From NCBI GenBank assembly GCA_003241485.1, contig QFQD01000004.1, positions 1 through 64,000 on the forward strand: DNA of 64,000 nt, written 5' to 3'. This document shows, in pieces, positions 33,145 to 42,047 of the stretch; position 1 is the first letter of the stretch, and each line of letters begins with the position of its first letter. The stretch comes from Ancylobacter novellus (lineage in GTDB: Bacteria; Pseudomonadota; Alphaproteobacteria; Rhizobiales; Xanthobacteraceae). The position numbers were made by a program, and so were the translations under genes. A model generated the notes under the pieces. The model worked only from the letters and a program-made list of their open reading frames with translations, made no database searches and was not told the origin of the DNA.

Positions 33145-33963
33145 TCAGGCCGCCTTGATCCGGTCCCAGGGGTAGGCGGCGGCCGTCAGGCGGCGCAGGC
33201 CCCAGTCCATGAGGAAGGCCAGCAGCGTGATCCAGGCGACGTAGGGTAGGATCACGTCCATGGCGAGATAGCGCCGCACGAGGAAGATGCGGTAGCCGAG
33301 GCCGCCCTCGGCGGTGATCGCTTCCGCCGCGATGACGAACAGCCACGCCGCGCCGAGCGAGAGGCGCACCGAATCGAGGAGGCGCGGCATCACCTGCGGC
33401 AGCACCACGCCGGTAATCATCTGCCAGCTATTGGCGCTCAGCGTCTGCGCCTTGATGATCTGCTCGTTCGGCAGCGAGGCGACGCGCAGCATCACGTCGC
33501 GGATGATGAAGGGCGCGATGCCGAACACGATCAGCACGATCTTCGACACCTCGCCGAGGCCGAACAGGATGAACAGGATCGGCAGCACGGCGAGCGGGGG
33601 AATGAGCGAGAAGGCGGCGAAGAACGGCTCGAAGGTGGCGCGCAGATAGGGGATGAAGCCGACCACGATGCCGAGCACCAGCCCGAGCAGCGCGGAGATG
33701 CCGAGGCCGAGAAACAGCCGCTGCAGGCTGAGCCAGGTGTCCCACCAGAACAGGTACTGGCCGGAGGCCTTGTCGAGCGTCGTGGCAAGGCGCACCAGCG
33801 TCGTCCAGAAGGTCGAGAAGGCCGGCATCAGCTTGTCGTTCGGCTCGATCGCGAGCCGCGCATTGGAGGCGAGCAGATAGATCGCCAGTACCGCGACGAA
33901 GGGCAGCGCCGCGAGGAAGAGGCGCATGCCGGATCGGGGCGCATAGTTGATGATGCGGCGCAT
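33145..33963 (-). CDS. ABC transporter permease, nitrate/sulfonate type
   Basis: A 272-residue inner-membrane protein with about six helices and the coupling loop A-E-A-I-T-A-E-G-G-L-G-Y-R near residue 205. The stop codon abuts the ATPase start. The binding-protein gene lies 188 bases upstream across a palindromic repeat (33980-34090). Confidence 0.92.
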   Translation of the reverse strand: MRRIINYAPRSGMRLFLAALPFVAVLAIYLLASNARLAIEPNDKLMPAFSTFWTTLVRLATTLDKASGQYLFWWDTWLSLQRLFLGLGISALLGLVLGIVVGFIPYLRATFEPFFAAFSLIPPLAVLPILFILFGLGEVSKIVLIVFGIAPFIIRDVMLRVASLPNEQIIKAQTLSANSWQMITGVVLPQVMPRLLDSVRLSLGAAWLFVIAAEAITAEGGLGYRIFLVRRYLAMDVILPYVAWITLLAFLMDWGLRRLTAAAYPWDRIKAA

Positions 33964-33979
33964 GGTGCGGCCTCTGCTT

Positions 33980-34090
33980 CCCTCTTCCCGACGAGGAGAG
34001 GTGGCCCGCGAAGCGGGGCGGTGAGGGGGCTATCGGGCTGCGGAGCGGGAGATTATCTCTCGCCCCACCCCTCTCCCTCGCAAGGAGAGG
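33980..34090. repeat. Palindromic CTCTCC repeat between binding-protein and permease genes
   Basis: Two hairpins, cctct...agagg at 33981-34001 and CCTCTCC...GGAGAGG at 34070-34090, flank a segment with ggtggcccgcgaagcgggg. This looks like a common alphaproteobacterial intergenic repeat and occupies the same operon position as the simpler hairpin at 28910-28933. Confidence 0.6.
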
Positions 34091-34151
34091 AAACGGCGCC
34101 GGCTGGTTGGCCCGAGCTGTTGGCTCCCTGTGCCGGCGCCCTTCGGTCCGC

Positions 34152-35231
34152 TCAGAGCTTTCCGTCCGCCGCCTGCTTGGTGAAGCTCGGGTTGATGCGG
34201 AACTTGATGTTGGCCTTGTCGCCCAGCACGGTGCCGTCGGCGACTTCGATGCCGATCGAATCGACGCTGGTGGCGCCCTGGCCGAACAGGCCCTGCTCGA
34301 AGCAGAAGGTGCGGATGCTGTTCCAGATCTTCGCGTTCTCAGGCGAGGTCAGGAAGGCATAGGCCTCCGTCGGCGTGTAGAAGAAGTGGGTGGTGTCGAG
34401 CTGGGACTGCAGGCCGCCGGCATCGGTGCCCATGGCGCTGGTCATCACGGCGCGCATTTCCTCGCCCTTGGCGCCACCCTCCTTGAGGGTCGCAAGCGCC
34501 TCGTACCAGGCCCCGGTGACGGCCTTGGCGAAGTCCGGATTGTCCTTCAGCACGTCGGTCTTGCCGATGAACACGTCCATGATCTCGCCGGGAATGCCGG
34601 AGCTGTCGAACAGCTTGGTGGTGCCGGCGACCTTCATCATGTCCTCGGTCAGCGGCTTCCACGACACGGCATGCTTCATGTCGGGCTGCGAGACGAAGGC
34701 GGCGGAAACCTCGCTGTCGGAGATGTTGACCGTCTTGACCGAGGACGGGGCGACGCCCGCCTTTTCCAGCGCGCGGTTCAAGAGGTAGTGCGAGACGGAA
34801 TATTGCAGCAGGTAGACGTCCTGTCCGGCAAAGTCCTTCACGCTCTTCGCCGTCTTCGACAGCACGATGTCGTTGCCGTTGGAATAGTCGGTGATGAGGA
34901 AGACCGAGGTGTCGACGCCGCCGGCGGCCGGCATGGTCAGCCCGTCCATGGAGGCGACGCCGACCGCGTCGATCTCGCCGGCGATGAACTGGTTCACCGA
35001 GCCGACATAGTCGTTCGCCTGGATGATCTCGACATCGATGCCGTACTTGTCGGCCCACTTCTTCATGATGCCGGACTGCTTCATGTAGGCGAAGGGCATG
35101 AAGCCGATATAGACGGTGTAGGCGACCTTGAAACTTTTCTTGGGGGCGGCTTCGGCGGCGCCATGCGCGCCGACAAGGGCGGCGGCGGTCAGGCCGGCAA
35201 AAAGGGCGGCTGCCCTGAGGACGCGCTTCAT
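34152..35231 (-). CDS. ABC transporter substrate-binding protein (NMT1/sulfonate-like)
   Basis: A 359-residue protein with signal peptide ending near A-A-E-A-A. The mature start F-K-V-A-Y-T-V-Y-I-G-F-M-P-F-A-Y, I-A-G-E-I-D-A-V-G-V-A-S-M-D and W-K-P-L-T-E-D place it in the NMT1/SsuA-like superfamily, though it is not close to the protein at 28949. AGGAG nine bases before the ATG sets the start at 35231. First gene of a five-gene unit (binding protein, permease, ATPase, monooxygenase, flavin reductase), divergent from a TetR gene. Confidence 0.88.
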   Translation of the reverse strand: MKRVLRAAALFAGLTAAALVGAHGAAEAAPKKSFKVAYTVYIGFMPFAYMKQSGIMKKWADKYGIDVEIIQANDYVGSVNQFIAGEIDAVGVASMDGLTMPAAGGVDTSVFLITDYSNGNDIVLSKTAKSVKDFAGQDVYLLQYSVSHYLLNRALEKAGVAPSSVKTVNISDSEVSAAFVSQPDMKHAVSWKPLTEDMMKVAGTTKLFDSSGIPGEIMDVFIGKTDVLKDNPDFAKAVTGAWYEALATLKEGGAKGEEMRAVMTSAMGTDAGGLQSQLDTTHFFYTPTEAYAFLTSPENAKIWNSIRTFCFEQGLFGQGATSVDSIGIEVADGTVLGDKANIKFRINPSFTKQAADGKL

Positions 35232-35285
35232 AGGTGAGAGCTCCTGGTCGCGAACGTGTGGGTCGCTTGACTCACTGGACCAGGC

Positions 35286-35305
35286 TATTAAACGGGTACT
35301 TAATA
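35286..35305. promoter_or_regulatory. Putative TetR operator between divergent genes
   Basis: TATTAA (35286-35291) and TTAATA (35300-35305) are perfect arms with an 8-base spacer, in the 154-base region between the binding-protein gene (minus) and the TetR gene (plus). A second inverted pair GCCCA/TGGGC lies at 35316-35330. TetR proteins usually bind such sites next to their own gene. Confidence 0.5.
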
Positions 35306-35385
35306 TCGGCTGCAAGCCCAACAAATGGGCATGGCTAGCACATAGGCAAGGCAGAAAATTCCGTAGTTTTACGGAGGAAGCGACG

Positions 35386-36030
35386 ATGACCGCCACGGCT
35401 CTCCCAAGGCCCGCGCGCAGGCGCCTGCAACCGGCCGAGCGTCGGACGATGATCCTCGACGAGGCGCTCAGGCTCTTCGCGGAGCGGCATTATTCCATCG
35501 TCACCGTGCGCGACATCGCCCAGTCCTGCGACATGAATGTCGGGCTGCTCTACCATTACTTCGACAACAAGGACGATCTGGTCCGCCGGGCGCTGGGCCA
35601 CGCAATCGAGCAGCTCGGTGCCAGTTATGAGGCACGCCGCGCTGCCGGGCTCGATCCGCTGGCGGAAATCCTGGCCTGGCTCGACACCCATGTCGAACTG
35701 TCGCTGACCCTGGCGCAGATGGTGAAGCTGATGTCGGACTACGCCAACTCCAACATCCGCGACGCGGAGATCGACGGGCTGATCGCCGGTTTCTACGAGG
35801 GCGAGAAAAGGGTTCTGGAGGGCGCGTTGCGCCGGGGCATCGAGGCCGGGCGCTTCGGCGCCATCGATGTGCCGCGCGTGGCCCGGCGGATCGGTCTCAT
35901 GCTCGACGGCATCTTCTACGCCTCCGCCAGCCGCCGCGACGAGCGCATCGAGGACGACATACGCGACCTCGCCGATCTGGTGCGCGGCATGCTGGGCGTA
36001 CCGGAAAAAGCCGTAGCCGCAGGGATATAG
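35386..36030 (+). CDS. TetR-family transcriptional regulator
   Basis: A 214-residue protein with an N-terminal helix-turn-helix (V-R-D-I-A-Q-S-C-D-M-N-V-G-L-L-Y-H-Y-F-D-N-K, about residues 41-62) and an all-helical ligand domain. GGAGGAAG just before the ATG at 35386 sets the start. It is transcribed away from the second ABC importer/monooxygenase operon and probably represses it until the substrate or a product binds; the palindrome at 35286-35305 is a candidate site. The ligand is unknown. Confidence 0.9.
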   Translation: MTATALPRPARRRLQPAERRTMILDEALRLFAERHYSIVTVRDIAQSCDMNVGLLYHYFDNKDDLVRRALGHAIEQLGASYEARRAAGLDPLAEILAWLDTHVELSLTLAQMVKLMSDYANSNIRDAEIDGLIAGFYEGEKRVLEGALRRGIEAGRFGAIDVPRVARRIGLMLDGIFYASASRRDERIEDDIRDLADLVRGMLGVPEKAVAAGI

Positions 36031-36176
36031 CTCACCGATTGGTGATTAGATGATGTCCGTCATGATAGCCTAGCTTCCGCACCGGAGCGCATATGTCTGC
36101 CGTCCTCTCGCCGGGAAGCGAACGGGGCGGGTTGTCCTTTTGCGCCTCCTCATCCCCTGATGAAGAGGGCTCGATC

Positions 36177-36635
36177 ATGAAATTCACACTCAATGGCGCC
36201 GAGCGCACCATCGAGGCGGACGGCACCATGCCGCTGCTTTGGGCGCTGCGCGATGTCGTCGGTCTCACCGGCACCAAATTCGGCTGCGGCGCGGCGCTGT
36301 GCGGCGCCTGTACGGTCCATGTCGACGGCGCGCCCGTCCGCTCCTGCCAGACCTCCCTCGCCGACGTCGAGGGCAAGAACGTCACCACCATCGAGGGCGT
36401 CGCCGCGACCGGCAAGGTCGGCGAGGCGGTGGTCGCCGCGTGGCGCAAGCTCGATGTCGTGCAGTGCGGCTACTGCCAGTCCGGCCAGATCATGTCCGCC
36501 GTCGGCCTGCTCAGCGAGAACCGCAAGCCGACCGACGCCGACATCGACGCCGCCATGGACGGCAATGTCTGCCGCTGCGCCACCTATCAGCGCGTGCGGG
36601 CCGCCATCCACGAAGCCGCCTCCAACCTCGCGTGA
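36177..36635 (+). CDS. (2Fe-2S) subunit of an isoquinoline-1-oxidoreductase-like molybdenum hydroxylase
   Basis: A 152-residue protein with the plant-type [2Fe-2S] cluster C-G-x-x-x-C-G-A-C (F-G-C-G-A-A-L-C-G-A-C) plus a later Cys in R-S-C-Q, and the second cluster motif C-G-Y-C...C-R-C in the helical domain. This is the IorA/CoxS family small subunit that carries electrons from the molybdenum site. The large subunit gene begins 5 bases after the stop. The ATG at 36177 follows a GAGGG; the longer upstream frame does not fit the family. Confidence 0.92.
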   Translation: MKFTLNGAERTIEADGTMPLLWALRDVVGLTGTKFGCGAALCGACTVHVDGAPVRSCQTSLADVEGKNVTTIEGVAATGKVGEAVVAAWRKLDVVQCGYCQSGQIMSAVGLLSENRKPTDADIDAAMDGNVCRCATYQRVRAAIHEAASNLA

Positions 36636-36640
36636 GCGCC

Positions 36641-38773
36641 ATGCACATCATCAAGCCGGACCATTACCGCCGGATGCTGGCGAGCCTGGGTGAACCCGTG
36701 GCCCCCTCGCGCCGCGGCTTCCTGCAGGGCATCGCCGCTGTCGGCGGTGCGCTCGTCATCGGCCTAAATCTGGAGCCGGGCAAGGCGCTCGCCGCCGCCC
36801 TGACCGACGCGCCGATGCCCAATGCCTTCGTGCGCATCGCCCCCGACAGCACGGTGACCGTGCTCATCAAGCATCTCGACATGGGGCAGGGCGTGACCAC
36901 GGGCCTGTCCACCATCGTCGCCGAGGAGCTCGACGCCGACTGGAGCCAGATGCGGGCGGCCTTCGCGCCGGCGGATTCGCAGCTCTACAACAACCTGCTG
37001 TTCGGCCCGATCCAGGGCACGGGCGGGTCGACCTCGATGGCCAATAGCTGGGAGCAGCTGCGCAAGGCCGGCGCCGCCGCCCGGCAGATGCTTCGACAAG
37101 GGCGTGCTGAAAAGCGGCAGCCATTCCGGCAGCTTCGGCGAGTTCGCGGAAGCCGCCGCCAAGCTGCCCGTGCCGAGCGAGGTGACGCTGAAGCAGCCGA
37201 AGGATTTCCGGCTGATCGGCACGCGCCTGCCGCGTCTGGATTCGGCCGACAAGACCGACGGCACCGTCCGGGCATGCTCACCGCCGTGCTGCGCCGGCCG
37301 GACCGTTTCGGCGCCAGGCTGAAGAGCTTCGACGCCACGGCGGCGAAGAAAGTGCCGGGCGTGGTCGAGGTGGTGGCGGTGCCGAACGGCGTCGCGGTGC
37401 TGGCGGAAAACACCTGGGCGGCGATCCAGGGGCGCGAGGCGCTCACCAGTATCGTCTGGGATGAGGCGGACGCGGAAATGCGCGGCACGTCCGAGATCAT
37501 GGACGCCTACAAGAAGCTCGCGGGCGGACCCGGCAAGCCGGCGGCCCGGCGCGGCGACGCGGCCAAGGGGCTCGCCGGCGCGGCCAAGACCATCGACGTG
37601 GAATTCGAGTTCCCCTATCTCGCTCACGCCCCGATGGAGCCGCTCAACTGCGTGATCGAGAAGACCGCAGATGGCGTGAGCCTCTGGACCGGTTCGCAGT
37701 TCCAGACCATCGAGCAGAGCGTCATCGCCGGCATCATGGGCGTGACGCCCGCGCAGGTGAAGATCGAGACGGTGTGGGCGGGCGGCTCGTTCGGTCGCCG
37801 CGCCAACATCCCGGCCGACTATGTCGCGGAGGCCGCAACGATACTGAAGGCCATTGACGGTCGCGCGCCGGTGCATCTCGTCTGGACCCGCGAGGACGAC
37901 ATCAAGGGCGGCTTCTACCGCCCGATGTTCTACCACAAGGTCCGCGCCGGCCTGACCGCCGACGGCAAGATCGCCGGCTGGGAGCAGCAGATCGTCGGCC
38001 AGTCCTTCATGATCGGCACGCCCTTCGAGCCGTTCGCGGTGAAGGAGGGGGTCGACGGCACCTCGGTGGAGGGCGCGTCCGACACGAATTACGACATCGG
38101 CAACTTCGCCGTCGACCTGCACACCACAGCCTCCAAGGTGCCGACGCTGTGGTGGCGCTCGGTCGGCCACACCCACACCGCGCAAGTGGTGGAGGTGGTG
38201 GTCGACGAGCTCGCCCGCGCCGCCGGGCGAGATCCCGTGGAGTTCCGGCTGGAACTCCTCAAGGACAAGCCGCGCCACACAGCCGTGCTCAAGCTGCTGG
38301 CGGAAAAGGCGAACTGGGGTGCCAAGCCGGGACCCGGCAAGGGGCGCGGCCTGGCGCTGCATGAGAGCTTCAACACCGTCGTCGGCAGCGTGATCGACGT
38401 CTCGGTGGTGGATGGCCGGATCAAGGTCGACAAGGTGGTCTGCGCGGTGGATTGCGGCATCGCCGTCAATCCGGACGTGGTCGCCGCGCAGATTGAGGGC
38501 GGCGTCGGCTTCGGCCTCGGCGCGGCGCTGCACGACGAGATCACCATGGACAAGGGCGTGGTCGAGCAGTCGAACTTCGACGGCTACATTCCGCTGCGCA
38601 TGTCGGAAATGCCGGTCGTGGAGGTGCACATCCTGCCCTCCGCGAACGCGCCCACCGGCATTGGCGAGCCGGGCGTGCCGGGCGTCGCTCCGGCGCTCTC
38701 AAACGCCATCTTCGATGCCACCGGCCAGCGGCTGCGCTCGCTGCCGTTCAGGCTCGAAGACTTCAAGGCGTGA
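36641..38773 (+). pseudogene. Molybdopterin-binding large subunit (IorB-like), with two compensating frameshifts
   Basis: A ~710-residue xanthine-dehydrogenase-family subunit with a Tat-like leader (S-R-R-G-F-L-Q-G) and the aldehyde oxidase domains seen in M-D-A-Y-K-K-L, T-G-S-Q-F-Q-T, G-G-S-F-G-R-R and G-V-G-F-G-L-G-A-A-L-H-D-E. Between about 37091 and 37270 the correct family sequence (F-D-K-G-V-L-K-S-G-S-H-S-G to K-T-D-G-T) is in another frame; the main frame resumes at P-G-M-L-T-A-V-L-R-R-P. Comparison with relatives suggests a small deletion at each junction, together leaving the frame open but replacing ~60 residues with nonsense. Either a decayed gene or assembly errors. It would hydroxylate an N-heterocycle or oxidise an aldehyde. 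Confidence 0.8.
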
Positions 38774-38791
38774 GGTAGCTCTGAACGCATC

Positions 38792-38819
38792 AAAAGGTCG
38801 GCGCGAGCCGACCTTTTTT
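38792..38819 (+). terminator. Rho-independent terminator after the molybdenum hydroxylase genes
   Basis: AAAAGGTCGG (38792-38801), loop cgcgag, CCGACCTTTT (38808-38817) followed by more T residues. A perfect 10-bp stem with a T-run, 18 bases after the stop codon; the A-run at the 5' side could also make it work on the other strand. Confidence 0.92.
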
Positions 38820-38852
38820 CTTTCGGGATTACATGCTTCGCGAACCAGCGCC

Positions 38853-38892
38853 CATGTCTTAATCTTTGCGTTTTAGCGGGGGTTAAGACATG
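38853..38892 (+). promoter_or_regulatory. Perfect 10-bp inverted repeat covering the start codon of the orphan gene
   Basis: CATGTCTTAA (38853-38862) and TTAAGACATG (38883-38892) are exact inverted repeats with a 20-base spacer. The right arm contains the ATG (38890-38892) and the spacer ends in GGGGG (38878-38882), the likely ribosome site. In RNA the stem would hide the start codon; in DNA it could be an operator for self-regulation. Confidence 0.65.
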
Positions 38893-39150
38893 GACGCTTG
38901 GGCCTTTGGGAAACGACGAATTCAGAAAAAGAACATCTTGGCTACAGGCGCAGAGTGTCGGATCGTGCCGAGGATAGATGGGTCGGTCGACGTGACCTTC
39001 GACACGGAAGATCCCTTTGGCGCAAAGGGACAATACGAAATAACAGTTGCCTTTTCGGCTGAAGAAATCAGCGCGCTATATCGCAAATCAATTGTCGGCG
39101 AAGCCGTTGGTAGTTCAGAGGTTGTCGACTCCCGGCGCGGCTCAATCTAG
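38890..39150 (+). CDS. Hypothetical protein, 86 aa, AT-richer than neighbours
   Basis: I do not recognise this protein. It is soluble, begins M-D-A-W-A-F-G-K-R-R-I, has a central stretch of alternating hydrophobic residues (C-R-I-V-P-R-I-D-G-S-V-D-V-T-F) suggesting beta strands, then an acidic helix A-E-E-I-S-A-L-Y. Codon use is less GC-biased than in flanking genes, which hints at transfer or an orphan. GGGGG seven bases before the ATG is a fair ribosome site. It stands alone between a terminator and a convergent LysR gene, 21 bases apart. Confidence 0.6.
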   Translation: MDAWAFGKRRIQKKNILATGAECRIVPRIDGSVDVTFDTEDPFGAKGQYEITVAFSAEEISALYRKSIVGEAVGSSEVVDSRRGSI

Positions 39151-39171
39151 CATCTCGGGTGCGCCGAGCAT

Positions 39172-40059
39172 CTAGGCGCCCACCGCCCGCATCGCCTCCA
39201 CCAGCGCGTCGAACACCACGCGGTGGCGGGCGCTGGCCTTCAGATCTTCATGCATGACGATCCACACCGGCAGGTCGAGCGTAAAGGCGTCGGGCAGCAC
39301 GGGCACCAGAGCCGGGTCGCGCCGGGCGATTGCCACCTGACATATGCCAATGCCGAAACCGGAGCGGATCGCCGCCAGCTGGGCGAGATCGCTGTCGGTG
39401 CGCAGCGCGTAGCCGGCGCGTTCCAGCACGGGAAAGCGCCCCAGCACCGCGCGGATGGCGGGCGTCTCGCGGTCATAACCGATGAGATCATGCCCGGCGA
39501 GATCGTCGAGGCTCGCGGGCAAACCCTTGCGGGCGATGTAGCGCGCATGTGCGTGCAGCCCGAGGCGGATCGGCGGCAGAGGCCGGGCCAAGAGCGCGTC
39601 CTGGACCGGTGCAATCATGCGGACCGCAATGTCCGCTTCCCGCTCCAGCACGTTCTCCACCGCATTGGACAGCACCAGCTCGACGACCAGCCGGTGATGC
39701 TGCGTGCGCAGCGCCGCCAGCACCGGCGGCAGGTGCTCGGCGCCGACGACTTCGGACGCGCTGATGCGCACCGCGCCGCGCACCTCGCCCGCCGCGCCAG
39801 AGGCGGTGCGCAGCAGGGCGGCGGCGTTGGCGGCCAGAGCGCGCGCATAAGGCGCGAGTTCGAGCGCGGTATCGGTCGGCGAAAGGCCGCGCGGCGAGCG
39901 CAGGAAAAGCTGCGTGCCGATGGCCTGCTCCAGCGCGTCGAGATGGCGCGCAAGGGTCGGTTGGGTCAGCCCGAGCCGGCGCGCGGCGCCCGAGAGCGAG
40001 CGCTCCTCCAGCACGGCGAGGAAGGAGCGGTAGAGGTCCCAGCTCGGTTCGATATTCAT
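39172..40059 (-). CDS. LysR-family transcriptional regulator
   Basis: A 295-residue regulator. The winged helix-turn-helix (residues ~10-65) reads F-L-A-V-L-E-E-R-S-L-S-G-A-A-R-R-L-G-L-T-Q-P-T-L-A-R-H-L-D-type sequence, followed by a LysR substrate domain. The ATG at 40059 (M-N-I-E-P-S-W-D-L) is the family start; frame open upstream is readthrough. It is divergent from the epimerase-like gene at 40151, which it likely controls, in the classical LysR arrangement. Confidence 0.9.
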   Translation of the reverse strand: MNIEPSWDLYRSFLAVLEERSLSGAARRLGLTQPTLARHLDALEQAIGTQLFLRSPRGLSPTDTALELAPYARALAANAAALLRTASGAAGEVRGAVRISASEVVGAEHLPPVLAALRTQHHRLVVELVLSNAVENVLEREADIAVRMIAPVQDALLARPLPPIRLGLHAHARYIARKGLPASLDDLAGHDLIGYDRETPAIRAVLGRFPVLERAGYALRTDSDLAQLAAIRSGFGIGICQVAIARRDPALVPVLPDAFTLDLPVWIVMHEDLKASARHRVVFDALVEAMRAVGA

Positions 40060-40150
40060 CCATTTATGTATAGCAGCGCCAGACATTTCGGCAATTTCGT
40101 TTAATACCAGCCGGCGCGATCCTGTCGTCCTGAGCAGACAGGAGATCGAC

Positions 40151-41179
40151 ATGACGACGAAGACGGCTCTGATACTTGGCGCGACCGGCGGGATCGGCGG
40201 CGAAGTCGCGCGCAATCTGGTGCGGCGCGGCTGGCAGGTCCGGGCGCTCGCCCGCACCGCGCCGGTCGGCCTGCGTGGCGGCATCGACTGGATGCGCGGC
40301 GATGCGCTGGACGCCGGGGCTGTGCGCCGGGCGGCGGAGGGCGCGTCGCTCATCGTGCATGGCGTGAACCCGCCCGGCTATCGCCACTGGAGCCGGCTCG
40401 TTCTGCCGATGATGGACAACACCCTTGCCGCCGCCCGTGCGGCGGGCGGGGCGCGCGTGCTGCTGCCGGGCACGGTCTATAATTACGGCCCGGATGCCTT
40501 TCCATGCATCGGCGAGGACGCGCCGCAGCGGCCGCTGACGCGCAAGGGGCGTATCCGCGTCGAGATGGAGCGGCGGCTGGAAGAGGCGACTGCGCGCGGG
40601 GATGTGCTCGCGCTGATCGTGCGGGCCGGCGATTTCTTCGGGCCGCGGGCGGGTGGCAACTGGTTCGGGCAGGTGCTGGTGAAGCCCGGCCGGCCGCCGG
40701 ACGTCCTCACCTATCCCGGTCGCGCCGGCGTGGGCCACCAATGGGCCTATCTGCCCGATGTCGCCGAGACCATGGCGCGGCTTGTCGAGCGGGACGACCT
40801 GCCCGCCTTCGCCCGCTTCCACATGGACGGGCAATGGGATGGCGATGGCACGCAGATGATCGCGGCCCTTCGCCGCGTGCTGAACGCGCCGGACCTGCCG
40901 GTGAAGCCGCTGCCGTGGACGCTGATGCGGCTCACCTCGCCCGTCGTGCCGCTGTTTCGCGAGCTGATGGAGATGCGCTATCTCTGGCAGCAGCCGGTGC
41001 GGCTGGACAATGCCCGCCTGCGGGCGCTGCTGGGCGAGGAGCCGCGCACGCCGCTTGATGAGGCGGTGCGGGCCACGCTGGTCGGGCTCGGCTGCGGGAC
41101 CGACGAACTCACGCCGGCGCGTCCGGCAGCCCAAGTTTCGGCAGGAACTCCGGCCCGCGCCGCGCGAGGAAGTCGATGA
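40151..41179 (+). CDS. NAD(P)-binding epimerase/dehydratase-like protein
   Basis: A 342-residue extended-SDR-like protein: G-A-T-G-G-I-G at the N-terminus, L-L-P-G-T-V-Y-N-Y-G-P where the active-site region lies, and R-A-G-D-F-F-G-P. The usual YxxxK is not obvious; the region reads T-R-K-G-R-I-R-V-E-M-E, so it may be a non-catalytic or atypical NmrA/epimerase relative. The C-terminal ~24 residues overlap the 3' end of cbbR on the other strand by 71 bases. Target of the divergent LysR regulator by position; function unknown. Confidence 0.82.
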   Translation: MTTKTALILGATGGIGGEVARNLVRRGWQVRALARTAPVGLRGGIDWMRGDALDAGAVRRAAEGASLIVHGVNPPGYRHWSRLVLPMMDNTLAAARAAGGARVLLPGTVYNYGPDAFPCIGEDAPQRPLTRKGRIRVEMERRLEEATARGDVLALIVRAGDFFGPRAGGNWFGQVLVKPGRPPDVLTYPGRAGVGHQWAYLPDVAETMARLVERDDLPAFARFHMDGQWDGDGTQMIAALRRVLNAPDLPVKPLPWTLMRLTSPVVPLFRELMEMRYLWQQPVRLDNARLRALLGEEPRTPLDEAVRATLVGLGCGTDELTPARPAAQVSAGTPARAARGSR

Positions 41180-42035
41180 GCGCGGTGGCCGGCGGGGTGA
41201 GCCGCTTGGCCGAGCGCTTGACCACGAACCATTGCCGCACTTCCGGCAGGCCCTCGACATCCAGCATGGCAAGGCGCCCGTCCGCCACCTCGGCGGCGAT
41301 GGTGTGGGCGGAGATGAAGGCGAGGCCCATCCCCGCCATGACCGCCTGCTTGATGGTCTCGTTGGAGCCGATCTCCATGGCGATGCGCGGCTCGATGCCG
41401 GCTTCCTGAAAGAAACGCTCCATCAGTCCGCGCGTGCCCGAACCCGGCTCGCGCGACAGGAAGCTGGAATTGGCCAGCGCCGACGCCTTGATCCGGCGCC
41501 CGAGCAGCGGATGCCCGGCCGGTGCGATGATGAGGTGGGGGTGCGCGCCGAGCGGGCTCTTGTCGACCTCGATGTCGAGCGGCGGGCGGCCCATAATGGC
41601 GAGATCGATGGTGTCGCCGCGCAGCGCCGCGATCATCTCCTCGCGATTGCCGACCTCAAGCGCGATGTCGATGCCGGGATGCAGCCGGGCAAAGGCGCCG
41701 AGCGCGTTGGGCACGAAGTACTTCGCCGTCGACACCAGCCCGACGGACACATGGCCCGACTTCAGGCCCTTCATGCCGTCGAGCGCCGCGCCGCAATCGG
41801 CGATGGCCTGCTCGACACGGGCGATGGCGGCGAGCACCTCGCGTCCCGCCGCGCTCGGCTGGAAGCGGTCGCCGGCGCGGTCGAGCAGGGGTAGGCCGAG
41901 ATGCTCCTCCAGCTGCTGCACCTGCATCGTCACCGCCGGCGGCGTGACGTTGAGCTTCTTCGCCGCCGCCGTGACCGTACCGGTCTCGACAATGGCCGCC
42001 AGGGCGCGGAACTGCTTGAGGGTGGCATTACGCAT
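41109..42035 (-). CDS. cbbR: LysR-type activator of the cbb operon
   Basis: A 308-residue LysR protein with the CbbR-type helix-turn-helix (F-R-A-L-A-A-I-V-E-T-G-T-V-T-A-A-A-K-K-L, then V-T-P-P-A-V-T-M-Q-V-Q-Q-L-E) and an effector domain with D-L-A-I-M-G-R-P-P and F-L-S-R-E-P-G-S-G-T-R. It is divergent from cbbF, the standard place for cbbR. CbbR proteins bind T-N11-A palindromes in the shared promoter and respond to metabolites such as NADPH, ATP or RuBP depending on species. Candidate sites are at 42048-42093. Confidence 0.95.
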   Translation of the reverse strand: MRNATLKQFRALAAIVETGTVTAAAKKLNVTPPAVTMQVQQLEEHLGLPLLDRAGDRFQPSAAGREVLAAIARVEQAIADCGAALDGMKGLKSGHVSVGLVSTAKYFVPNALGAFARLHPGIDIALEVGNREEMIAALRGDTIDLAIMGRPPLDIEVDKSPLGAHPHLIIAPAGHPLLGRRIKASALANSSFLSREPGSGTRGLMERFFQEAGIEPRIAMEIGSNETIKQAVMAGMGLAFISAHTIAAEVADGRLAMLDVEGLPEVRQWFVVKRSAKRLTPPATALIDFLARRGPEFLPKLGLPDAPA

Positions 42036-42047
42036 TTGGCATTACAG

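Noticed and set aside
41109..41179. 71-base overlap of the epimerase-like gene and cbbR as a sign of mis-called ends
   Set aside because: Both frames are open to clear stops and cbbR needs this segment for its normal length; the overlap only affects a variable tail of the other protein.
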